Assembly: GCA_002685965.1 (NCBI GenBank)
Contig: NYZE01000085.1
Span: 1-39,882 of the forward strand
Source of the DNA: Planctomycetota bacterium
GTDB taxonomy: Bacteria; Planctomycetota; UBA1135; GCA-002748355
Length of the DNA stretch: 39,882 nucleotides
Direction of reading: 5' to 3'
A program made the position numbers and the translations under genes. This document shows, in pieces, positions 17,868 through 27,856 of the stretch (its first letter is position 1; every line of letters starts with the position of its first letter). Below the pieces are notes generated by a model. The model saw only the letters and a list, made by a program, of their open reading frames with translations, searched no databases and was not told the origin of the DNA.

Positions 17868-18760
17868 ATCTCCGGCCGCACATCCCGCGCCAGATCCCAA
17901 CCGGAATCATCCGGCCCCTCGAGCCGTGAGAGGTCGAGGTCCGCCACGACCAGGTCTGGATGGACGTCCAACCCGGCAAGCCTGCCGTCCGGCCCGACGA
18001 AGTGACTATCGCCGAAGAACTCGATGTTCCACGGTGGTTCGGCGCCACGGCGGTTCGAGCCGCCGATGAACACGTTGTGGCGCGCGGCATCGACGGCGAA
18101 CTCGAGCGACCACATGCGCTTCGATTTCGTGCCGAAGGTGACGGCAGGCGAGAACACGATCTGCGCACCGCCCTGGGCCAGGCTCCCCACGACGCCTTCG
18201 AAGTGGCGGTCGTAACAGATCGCGACGCCGATCCGCGCGTGCACCGTCGCAAACACCGGGAAGTAGCCGTCGGGTCCACCATCGCTGGGCCCGTAGTAGA
18301 AGGTCTCGTGGAACGACGCGCGCTCATTGCCCCCCTCGGGGATGTGGGTCTTGCGGTAACAGCCCAGCACTCCGCCTCCGGCGTCAATGACCACGGCGGT
18401 GTTGAAGCGCTTGCCCGAAGCAGCGTCGACCTCGTAGATCGGCGCGACCAGGACCATGCCATGCTCACGCGCCGCCTCACACATGGCACGCACGGTCGGG
18501 CCGTCCCGTCCGTCCTCGGCGAGGCCGAACCACAGCGGATCCTCCGTCAACGCGAAGTAAGGCCCCGGAAACAACTCGCCCATGCCGAGCACGCGCACAC
18601 CCGCAGCGGAGGCTGCCTCGATGAGGGCCAGATGATGTGCCACGTTGGCGTCGCGGACCTCATCGAGCCGGCCCGCCAGCGCGGCGAGGCCGTCGATGCT
18701 GTCGGGCATGTCCCTGAAAACGCTACGCGTCTCCGTCATCGCCACGCGCACGACCGTCAT
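17858..18760 (-). CDS. nitrilase-superfamily amidohydrolase (beta-ureidopropionase-like)
   Basis: A 300-aa carbon-nitrogen hydrolase. The catalytic triad is visible as Glu62 ([11 protein letters not shown]), Lys137 ([11 protein letters not shown]) and Cys182 ([12 protein letters not shown]). The surrounding pattern (YYGPSDG before the Cys, [13 protein letters not shown] after it, NRRG near 220) is closest to beta-ureidopropionase and N-carbamoyl amidohydrolases, which split ureido groups to amine, CO2 and ammonia. It is the last of five minus genes; its ATG overlaps the TGA of the PLP-enzyme gene (ATGA). In this setting it may release the ureido nitrogen of an opened purine ring, a job done by YgeW, YgeY and HydA in E. 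coli. The substrate is inferred, not shown. Confidence 0.88.
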   Translation of the reverse strand: MTVVRVAMTETRSVFRDMPDSIDGLAALAGRLDEVRDANVAHHLALIEAASAAGVRVLGMGELFPGPYFALTEDPLWFGLAEDGRDGPTVRAMCEAAREHGMVLVAPIYEVDAASGKRFNTAVVIDAGGGVLGCYRKTHIPEGGNERASFHETFYYGPSDGGPDGYFPVFATVHARIGVAICYDRHFEGVVGSLAQGGAQIVFSPAVTFGTKSKRMWSLEFAVDAARHNVFIGGSNRRGAEPPWNIEFFGDSHFVGPDGRLAGLDVHPDLVVADLDLSRLEGPDDSGWDLARDVRPEIYG

Positions 18761-19869
18761 CTCTCGACTCCCGTGAACAGTACGGCGACGTGCTCGTCGC
18801 GGCCCAACTCGCCGCGCGCCGCGAGCTCCATCGCCCCGGCGAGTCCCGCCGCACCCGTCGCGCTGACATCGATCCCTGTAGCGGCGCGGCCACGGTCGCG
18901 CGCGTGTGTCAGGGTCTCCTCCGTCGCGGCGACTGGAAAGCCATCGCTCTCGCGCATGCCACGCACGACCGGCAGCCAGTCGTAGGTCTCGTCGTCGAGG
19001 ATGCCACTGGCGACGCTCTGCGGCACAACAGCGGTCGGCCGCATGAAGTCCCCGGGCGCGTCGGCGAGCTGGTCCATGAAATGCCCCTCGCCACGCTGCC
19101 AAGCCTCGATCAGCGGCTGGTGCTGCGCTGCCTGCACCGCGTGCAACCGTGGCCACCGATCGATGGCGCCAAGCTCCTGCGCCAAGCGCAATCCGTTCAC
19201 CGTCGCGCTCATGAGCGCGCCGCCGCCGACCTGGACCAAGATACGCGTGATCGGGGCAGCCCCGGCGACATGCAGTTGCGCGACGAGCTCCCAGGCAAGC
19301 GTGCGACCGCCGTCGATCGTCCAGGGGTTGACGCTGCCCTGACAACAAAAGGGATAGACACCCTCCCGCACCCGCTCGCGGAAACGCCGGTAGCACGGAT
19401 CGCCAGGCGGGTCGCCTTCACTGCGAACACACTCGACGATGTCGGCGCCGAGCCCGCGCAAGCGTTTCCGGACCTGGGCGGGCATTTGCGGTGGCACGAA
19501 GACCTCCAACCCATGACCGCTTGCCTTGGCGACGATCGCGGCCGCCAGCGCCGCGTTGCCACAACTCGCGATCGCAAAAGGCGCCTCGGCCGGCGCACGC
19601 AGCGCGAGGCCGAACAGGTGGCGGATCTTGTGCGATCCCCCCGGGTTGCCAGTCTCGTCCTTGATCCACAACCGCGCGACGCCCAGCTCCGTGGCGAGCT
19701 CGGGCGACTCGACCAACGGTGTCTCACGAAGCCCCTTGCCATCGACGATCGCGACGGCTGCGTCGAGTCCACGCACATCGATGCGCCACTGGGCGTGATC
19801 CATCAGCTCCCGGAAGCGAACAAAGGGGTGCGCATCGCCGTTGAACGGAAACGCCGAGGGACCGGTCAT
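18757..19869 (-). CDS. fold-type-II PLP enzyme (ammonia-lyase/threonine-synthase-like)
   Basis: A 370-aa pyridoxal-phosphate enzyme of the tryptophan-synthase-beta superfamily. The canonical start is [19 protein letters not shown], then [15 protein letters not shown] with Schiff-base Lys81, and the phosphate-side loop [11 protein letters not shown] (about 101-111). The later Gly-rich cofactor loop is VQVGGGALM. Such enzymes do beta-elimination or deamination of small amino acids. E. coli YgeX, the 2,3-diaminopropionate ammonia-lyase of the equivalent cluster, is of the same fold, but this sequence is not a close match, so I leave the symbol empty. Both ends overlap neighbours by 4 nt (ATGA), which indicates coupled translation. 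It lacks sensor or transport features and should be cytoplasmic. Confidence 0.85.
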   Translation of the reverse strand: MTGPSAFPFNGDAHPFVRFRELMDHAQWRIDVRGLDAAVAIVDGKGLRETPLVESPELATELGVARLWIKDETGNPGGSHKIRHLFGLALRAPAEAPFAIASCGNAALAAAIVAKASGHGLEVFVPPQMPAQVRKRLRGLGADIVECVRSEGDPPGDPCYRRFRERVREGVYPFCCQGSVNPWTIDGGRTLAWELVAQLHVAGAAPITRILVQVGGGALMSATVNGLRLAQELGAIDRWPRLHAVQAAQHQPLIEAWQRGEGHFMDQLADAPGDFMRPTAVVPQSVASGILDDETYDWLPVVRGMRESDGFPVAATEETLTHARDRGRAATGIDVSATGAAGLAGAMELAARGELGRDEHVAVLFTGVER

Positions 19870-21329
19870 GCGCCGGTCGCATCGTTGAAGGCGGCGATCA
19901 TCCCATCCCAGATCGCCAAGAGCTCGCGCAACCCCTGCCAGTAGCCCTGCTCACGCCGTGCCTCGAAGTCGTCGAGCGACACTCCTTGCTGCTCGACCCA
20001 GGTGAAGTAGCCCAGGTTGAAGATGCGGTGGCGATCCTGCTCACTCATCACCAGCACGTGATCGCCACCCGCCTCACCGATGTACTGCTGCCACACGCGG
20101 GCGGCCTCGTCCGCGCCGAAGCCATCGGCAAAGCGCTCTTCTCGGGCCTTCTCGGCCTCGCTGCGGTACATCTCGGCGCCATCGGTCGCAACCGTGACCA
20201 CGGCCTGCTCAGCGCCGAGGCCAAGGGTCTTGGCGACTTTGATCGACGCAAGCACGTTGCAGATGCTCGACAGGCCGAAGTCCCCGAGCGCCTCGACGAG
20301 ATCAGGGTCCATGCCACGCTCGTCGACCAGCCAACGTCGACCCGCGCCGTCGTTCCAGAGCACGTTGAGGGCATCACAGCCCCTGTCCGAGACACCGACG
20401 ACAACGTCGGTGTTCATGACGTTGTGAATCAGCGGCACGTGCTTGTCACCGATCCCCTGGATGTTGTGTTCTCCGAATCCGTTGTAGAGGAGCGTCGGGC
20501 ACTCGAGCGCTTCGACCGCCGTCACGCGGCAACCCGTGCGTTCCTTCAGGTGATCACCGGCCGCGATCGTGCCCGCCGAGCCAGTCGCCGACACGAACGC
20601 CGCCAGCTGCAGCGGCGAGTTCCCGCGCACGGCCTCGAACACACGCTCGAGCGCCTGCCCCGTGCACGACCAGTGCGCCAGGTGGTTGCCAAACTCGCAG
20701 AACTGGTTGAAGACGACGTTCGTCGGGTCGCGCGCCAACTCTGCGCACTTGTCGTAGATCTCCTTGACGTTGCTTTCCGAGCCCGGCGTTCTAATCACGT
20801 CTTCGGGATGCCTCACCCACGAAGCAAGCCAGTCAAACCGCTCGGCGCTCATCCCTGCAGGCAGTACCGCCACACCGCGGCAGCCGAGGATGCGTGAGAT
20901 GGCGACCCCGCCGCGACAGTAGTTGCCGGTCGATGGCCAGATGGCCTTGTGCCGGGTCGGATCGAACTGCCCGGTCACGAGGCGCGGCACGAGGCAGGCG
21001 TAGGCCGCGAGCACCTTGTGTGCGCGGATCAGCGGGAAGCGATTACCGAGCGCAACGATGATCGGCGCCACCACACCGGTCAACGCTTCTGGCAGGACCA
21101 CGTGGTCGGGAACCGCAACGAGTGACCGCCGATCAGCGCCGTTGTACCAGTGCACGCGCGCAAGGTTGCCCACGTCGACCGCGTCGGGGTCGGCATCCGG
21201 CGCCTCTGTCGCAGGCGCCGCCAGCTCGGCGAAGGTCGGCAGCCGAATGGCGGCTTGCCTGAAGCGCGCCAGGGTGCGGTCGTAGGCCGCACGATCGACG
21301 ATCTCACGCTCGAGTCCCAGACGCGTCAT
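19866..21329 (-). CDS. second fold-type-II PLP enzyme, long form
   Basis: A 487-aa protein of the cysteine-synthase/PALP superfamily, in an unusual version. The probable Schiff-base Lys is Lys105 in [15 protein letters not shown], where the usual GSxK motif is not conserved. The phosphate loop is [15 protein letters not shown] (about 132-146), followed by [14 protein letters not shown], similar to the cysteine-synthase MPxxxSxER stretch. A later [14 protein letters not shown] carries a Gly-rich loop. The first 75 residues and last 90 residues have no clear match. The ATG at 21327-21329 starts 1 nt after the SsnA stop with GGAG about 10 nt upstream, so I prefer it over upstream starts. A lyase or deaminase acting on a ring-opened intermediate is likely. 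Confidence 0.8.
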   Translation of the reverse strand: MTRLGLEREIVDRAAYDRTLARFRQAAIRLPTFAELAAPATEAPDADPDAVDVGNLARVHWYNGADRRSLVAVPDHVVLPEALTGVVAPIIVALGNRFPLIRAHKVLAAYACLVPRLVTGQFDPTRHKAIWPSTGNYCRGGVAISRILGCRGVAVLPAGMSAERFDWLASWVRHPEDVIRTPGSESNVKEIYDKCAELARDPTNVVFNQFCEFGNHLAHWSCTGQALERVFEAVRGNSPLQLAAFVSATGSAGTIAAGDHLKERTGCRVTAVEALECPTLLYNGFGEHNIQGIGDKHVPLIHNVMNTDVVVGVSDRGCDALNVLWNDGAGRRWLVDERGMDPDLVEALGDFGLSSICNVLASIKVAKTLGLGAEQAVVTVATDGAEMYRSEAEKAREERFADGFGADEAARVWQQYIGEAGGDHVLVMSEQDRHRIFNLGYFTWVEQQGVSLDDFEARREQGYWQGLRELLAIWDGMIAAFNDATGA

Positions 21330-21330
21330 C

Positions 21331-22313
21331 TCAGAGCGACTCCATGCGCTGCCACAACCGGCGCGCCTCACCTTCGGCTCGTGACCTCGCCTCAGAGATG
21401 ACCTCGCCGTTGGCGTGACCGGCGCGCCGATTGTCGCCCAAGCGCTCCTCGGCCATCGAGCTACCGGTGCTCAACCTCGGCATGACCTCCATCATGTCGT
21501 CACCGTGGTCACGGGCGCTGGCCAACAACGCTTCACGCTCGGCGCGCATATCGGACGGGAACCCGTCAGTGCCGATCGCGACGCGATCGCTCTGGGCCAG
21601 CGCCTTGGGATACCCCACGCCGTTGGCCGTGTTCGACCGCGGGTTCTGCACGAGCCACAACCCCATGACGCGACACTCCTGCACCTCAGCCTCGGTCAGG
21701 TGAACGCCGTGCGCGAGGATCGAGCCTCGAGGTAAGCCATCGAGCATCATGAAGCGGTCGATCACGCCCTCGTAGCCGCGTTCTCTTGCGTCTGCAACGT
21801 CGCACTCTCCCTCGGCAACATGGACGTGCACCACCGTGGCGAGCTCCCGCGCCAACTCGCCGGCTTCGCGGATCGTCTCGTCCGAGACCGTGAAGCCCGC
21901 GTGCAGCCCGACCGCGCCCTTGACGAGCTTGCGATCGTTGCTCTCGATGAACCGCCGGCATTCGGCGAGGCCACGTTTTGCTTCCTCGCGGCCGCCGTTG
22001 CGCTCCGTTGCGCCATAGCAGAGCAGTGCCGGCATCCGTTGCGCCTGGCAAATGTCGGCCAAGAGGTCGAGAGAGCCCTCGATGAAGTTCGGTGACTCGT
22101 GATGATCGATCAGGACTGTCGTGCCGTAGAGCAACGCTTCGGCAACGTAGAGCTCGGCGGCGGCGCGCAGCGACTGCTCGTCGAGCGCACGGTCGAGGCG
22201 CCACCATACCTGCTCCAGGATCTCGACGAAGCTCGCGCCTTCCGCAGCCCCCGGCATGTCGAACGGCGCGAGCCCGCTGTAGAGGTGGGTGTGCGCATTG
22301 ACGTCACCACGGC

Positions 22314-22317
<4 letters not shown>
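21331..22317 (-). CDS. ssnA: SsnA-like amidohydrolase, barrel-only short form
   Basis: A metal-dependent amidohydrolase (328 aa) that opens or deaminates a heterocycle in the yge-ygf type pathway. It matches E. coli SsnA across the barrel: [10 protein letters not shown] (metal His9 and His11), [80 protein letters not shown] and the final LWQRMESL. E. coli SsnA is about 440 aa; both halves of its beta-sandwich composite domain (the first 55 residues and about 60 near the C-terminus) are missing here. The only workable start is a TTG at 22315-22317 that overlaps the xdhD-like TGA (TTGA); any later Met would lose the HxH. It is the second gene of the five-gene minus operon. Confidence 0.82.
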
Positions 22318-24950
<2,633 letters not shown>

Positions 24951-24956
24951 GGCCAG

Positions 24957-24962
24957 ATTGTA
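24957..24962 (-). promoter_or_regulatory. putative -10 (TACAAT) of the xdhD-ssnA operon
   Basis: On the minus strand TACAAT lies 6 nt before the GTG at 24950, so the transcript start would fall on the start codon. It is the closest -10 consensus match among the leaderless candidates. No -35 hexamer at 16-18 nt is convincing, so an activator may be needed. Confidence 0.5.
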
Positions 24963-24982
24963 GCCACGCTGCGGTCAGGGAC

Positions 24983-24988
24983 TACGAT
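24983..24988 (+). promoter_or_regulatory. putative -10 (TACGAT) of the DNA glycosylase gene
   Basis: TACGAT ends 8 nt before the ATG at 24997; TTGTAG at 24958-24963 (19-nt spacing) is a weak -35. The whole divergent region to xdhD is only 46 bp, so the two promoters overlap. Confidence 0.35.
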
Positions 24989-24996
24989 CGCACGTC

Positions 24997-25491
24997 ATGA
25001 AGGTGGAGTCCTTCCCTCCCTCGGTCAGCTCTCGTTGCCGCGCGCTCGTGCTCGGCTCGGCGCCGAGCGTGCGCTCGCTCGAGCGCGGCCAGTACTACGG
25101 TCACCCACAGAATCTGTTCTGGCCATTCATTCAGGAGCTGTTCGGCGTACCGGCGAGCGCGCCCTATCAGCGGCGGCTCGCTGCCCTGCGCGGGCACGGC
25201 ATCGCGGTGTGGGATGTCGCGCATCGGTGCCAGCGTGAACTCAGCGCCGATGCCACCATCAACGCGGTCGAAGCGAACGACTTCGCGGGCCTGTTTGCCG
25301 ACTACCCACGCATCAAGTCGGTCTTCTTCAATGGCAGCAAGGCACACACCCTGTTCGACAAGCTGGTGCTGCCCGAGTTCGACGCAGCTGGCCTGCATTT
25401 CACACGCCTGCCGTCGACCAGCCCCGCCAACGCGAGCATCCCGCGCACCGAGCGCCTGCTGCGCTGGCGTTCGTTGACGCTTGGTGTCTGA
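24997..25491 (+). CDS. hypoxanthine-DNA glycosylase (uracil-DNA glycosylase superfamily, family 6-like)
   Basis: A 164-aa DNA repair enzyme expected to remove hypoxanthine (deaminated adenine) from DNA. Family motifs are ALVLGSAPSVRSLERGQYYG then HPQNLFWPF near residues 16-44, VFFNGSKAH in the middle, and LPSTSPANAS near 137-146, where the Ser-Thr-Ser-Pro-Ala-Asn loop is diagnostic for the deoxyinosine glycosylase group. Length agrees with the family. The start ATG has no Shine-Dalgarno site and a -10-like box 8 nt upstream. It is divergent from the purine-hydroxylase operon with a 46-bp gap. A functional tie to that operon (hypoxanthine in both) is attractive but may be coincidence. The end runs into a hairpin region shared with the convergent gene. 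Confidence 0.88.
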   Translation: MKVESFPPSVSSRCRALVLGSAPSVRSLERGQYYGHPQNLFWPFIQELFGVPASAPYQRRLAALRGHGIAVWDVAHRCQRELSADATINAVEANDFAGLFADYPRIKSVFFNGSKAHTLFDKLVLPEFDAAGLHFTRLPSTSPANASIPRTERLLRWRSLTLGV

Positions 25492-25541
25492 TACCGGATG
25501 ACGACGCGTTGTCGTTCGGTGTCAGATACCCAACGACAACG
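25483..25541. terminator. two overlapping hairpins between convergent genes
   Basis: Two mutually exclusive stems share the same bases. Stem A: GGTGTCTGATACC (25483-25495) pairs with GGTGTCAGATACC (25518-25530), 13 bp including two G-T pairs. Stem B: CGTTGTCGTT (25507-25516) pairs with AACGACAACG (25532-25541), 10 bp with a 15-nt loop. Stem A begins inside the last codons of the glycosylase gene. Stem B ends 6 nt before the stop of the opposing gene. A bidirectional terminator is likely. Confidence 0.55.
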
Positions 25542-25547
25542 AAGCCG

Positions 25548-27521
25548 TCATCTTGTCAGCTCGAGCGAAATCTCCGCGAAGCCAGCACAGTCTTTCAGCT
25601 GCTGGCCCTTGCCTGGCAGGCGTTCGACGATGCACAGCCGCAGCTGCTGCACGCGCATCGTCCGCGGCAGGTCGACGACGGTGGGCGCAAGCGGGTGCTT
25701 GGCCATCGTCACGAACAGGGGATTGGTGCTCCTCTTGTTGATCCACACTTCGAGGGCAACGATCCGGCCCGTTCGGTCGCGCTGCACCTCGCGGCACTCG
25801 AACGGCGACAGCACGATGCGGTTCGTCTTGATCGGCAGCCTCAGCGTCAGGCGGAGCCACGGTGTCTCGTCGTCCTTGCGGCACAGCCAACCGGTCGTCT
25901 GCAGTCCGTCCACACTGCGTCGCGGATTCTGCCCCTTGCGGAACGAGCTGCCCTGCACCTTCGCCACATTCCCAACCAGGCGGTTGCGCCGGCGCGCCGT
26001 CGCCGCCGGCATCATCCATGGATACATCGCCCGCCCGACCTCGATCGTGAACCCCTTGCCCTCGATGGTTCCCGTGCTCTCGGTCGTCGAGGTGGGCGCC
26101 TCCGGGTCGACGATGCACGCCCGCGCCGAGACCTTGTAGCGGCCCGGCAGCTTGAACTCGTGCAGGTACGCGAACTGCTGACCACGCCATGGCGTCGCCG
26201 GGTTCCCAACAACCCGCTTGGCGACCTTGCCGTCGATCAGATACTCCACCGCAGCGATGCGCAGACCGTCAACCGGTCCTTCCTCGTCGATCCAGTCCTT
26301 GATCGCGTTGTCCGAGAACCCGGTGATCCACATCCCGACGTCGGGATCGCCAGCGGCCCGGAAGCGCAGATCGGAGACAGCGTCGTTCCAGATCGGCGCT
26401 TTCGAGCCCGTGCCGACACCGGTCAGGGGCGCCGTCGCCCGCTTGAGAAACAACAGCGCAAAGCAGGTATCCGCCTCGGCGTTGTTGTGCGCCCACTCGC
26501 CCCCCCCCTTCTGCTGCGCGATCAGGAACTCAGCGCCCTCGTAGTACCAATGGTGACCACCAAAGTAATTGGTGCGGAGCAGGCCACCAACCCGCTCGAG
26601 TCCGTAGAGGTAGTAGTAGATCCAGCTCTTCTTCGCGCCCGGGTTCTTGTCGACGGCGAAGTTGTGACCCAGCCAGTTGAGAGCGAGCATCAGACTCTCG
26701 TCGAGATCAGCCGCGCGCTGCTTGCTGAGCCGGTCACCGAGCCCCTCGCGGCAGATCGCCAGGATGGTCAGGCCAGCGCAGGTCATCGAACCGGTCGCCT
26801 TGCCGCCGCCACGGTAATAGCTGAACCCGGCGATGGGCAGCTTGCTGGCCTTGCCGTTCTTCATCGCCGGACCATCGACCATTCGACGCTTCCGCTGATA
26901 CTCAAAGGTCGCCGTGATCAGCCGCCGCCAGACCCGGTCGGAAACCGCGATCCCGGCACGGTGCGCAACCAGTAGACCTAGTGCGGCATACTGCGTGTTC
27001 GAGAGGTCGGGGCGACCAATCTTCGCATTCCATGCCGTCTTCTTCCATTGGAAGGGGTAACCCCAGGAGCCGCCCTGCCAGTCGAGCAGGTCCTTCGCCA
27101 GCATCTGCATCTGCGGCTTCCGGACCGCATCATGCGCCGCATACAACGCCAGCAGCAGACACGCTACGGTGTAGGTCTCGCGCGGCCGGATGCTCTCCAG
27201 ATAGGCGAGCGGTCGGCGCACACTCGGATGATCCGGCGGCAGACCGCACTTGATCAGGGTGTAGGTCGACAGCGCAGTCTGACCCCCGAGGTACTGGTTC
27301 TGCGCGTGGTGCCACGATCCATCGCGCGCCTGCCTGTTGCGCAGCCACCGGACACCCTTGTCGATGGCAGCGTTGATCTTCGCCTGGATCTTGACCACAT
27401 CGGCTGCCGTGTAGCGCGGCGCAGTGACCGGCTTGGGCTTCGCCGGAACCGGCACCTGAGCCACGGTAGATGCAAGCGTCAGGAACACTGTCGCCGCCAG
27501 GAAGCAAAACCCGGTCCTCAC
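25548..27521 (-). CDS. exported toroid-repeat protein with C-terminal discoidin-like domain
   Basis: A 657-aa exported protein. The first half carries alpha-alpha toroid repeats of the prenyltransferase/squalene-cyclase type (DKGVRWLRNRQARDGSW, QGGSWGYPF, SNTQYAALGLL, NWLGHNF, GGGEWAHNNAEADTCFALLF). Planctomycete genomes are rich in such secreted toroids of unknown role. Residues about 420-510 form a beta region. The last 150 residues (RRSVDGLQTTGWLCR, WLRLTLRLPIKTNRIVLS, VALEVWINK) fit an F5/8 type C (discoidin, carbohydrate-binding) domain. The GTG at 27519-27521 was chosen because it opens the signal peptide (GFCFLAATVFLTLASTVAQ) and TATCCT lies 6 nt upstream; the frame is open to 27638. 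It is not an obvious terpene cyclase; binding or scaffold function is more likely. Confidence 0.82.
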   Translation of the reverse strand: MRTGFCFLAATVFLTLASTVAQVPVPAKPKPVTAPRYTAADVVKIQAKINAAIDKGVRWLRNRQARDGSWHHAQNQYLGGQTALSTYTLIKCGLPPDHPSVRRPLAYLESIRPRETYTVACLLLALYAAHDAVRKPQMQMLAKDLLDWQGGSWGYPFQWKKTAWNAKIGRPDLSNTQYAALGLLVAHRAGIAVSDRVWRRLITATFEYQRKRRMVDGPAMKNGKASKLPIAGFSYYRGGGKATGSMTCAGLTILAICREGLGDRLSKQRAADLDESLMLALNWLGHNFAVDKNPGAKKSWIYYYLYGLERVGGLLRTNYFGGHHWYYEGAEFLIAQQKGGGEWAHNNAEADTCFALLFLKRATAPLTGVGTGSKAPIWNDAVSDLRFRAAGDPDVGMWITGFSDNAIKDWIDEEGPVDGLRIAAVEYLIDGKVAKRVVGNPATPWRGQQFAYLHEFKLPGRYKVSARACIVDPEAPTSTTESTGTIEGKGFTIEVGRAMYPWMMPAATARRRNRLVGNVAKVQGSSFRKGQNPRRSVDGLQTTGWLCRKDDETPWLRLTLRLPIKTNRIVLSPFECREVQRDRTGRIVALEVWINKRSTNPLFVTMAKHPLAPTVVDLPRTMRVQQLRLCIVERLPGKGQQLKDCAGFAEISLELTR

Positions 27522-27527
27522 CGCCGC

Positions 27528-27533
27528 AGGATA
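27528..27533 (-). promoter_or_regulatory. putative -10 (TATCCT) of the toroid gene
   Basis: On the minus strand TATCCT ends 6 nt before the GTG at 27521, which has no Shine-Dalgarno site. It supports this GTG over the upstream in-frame starts. Confidence 0.4.
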
Positions 27534-27856
27534 ACCACGCACGCTGACGGCATCTGCGTCGACGAACGATAAACAAGTCACCGGCCACGATCCCCTCGAG
27601 CCCCCCCACCAACACCCGTGCCGGTCCCACTGGACCATGACCTGCCTGGCCTGCTCGAGTCCGGTCTCGGTCGAGCCAGCGGACGCGCACGGTCTTGTGG
27701 CAGGTGAGCGGGTATCGTTGCTCAGCGATCACGTGAACCTGCTGCCCATGTCGCGACGCCCAAGTCCCCTGGCAGGCGGCTCGACTTCCCCTCACCTTTC
27801 TGAAATTCTCACCCGGTGTCCGCGTAATCGGCGTCCCCAAGGGTCCAAGGTACCTC
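27534..27856. other. divergent intergenic region
   Basis: These 323 bases separate two divergent genes. I see only short frames with shadow-like composition and a weak 5-bp hairpin (GGTCC-CACT-GGACC at 27623-27636). No tRNA or clear promoter for the plus gene was found. It should hold that gene's promoter and leader. Confidence 0.4.
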
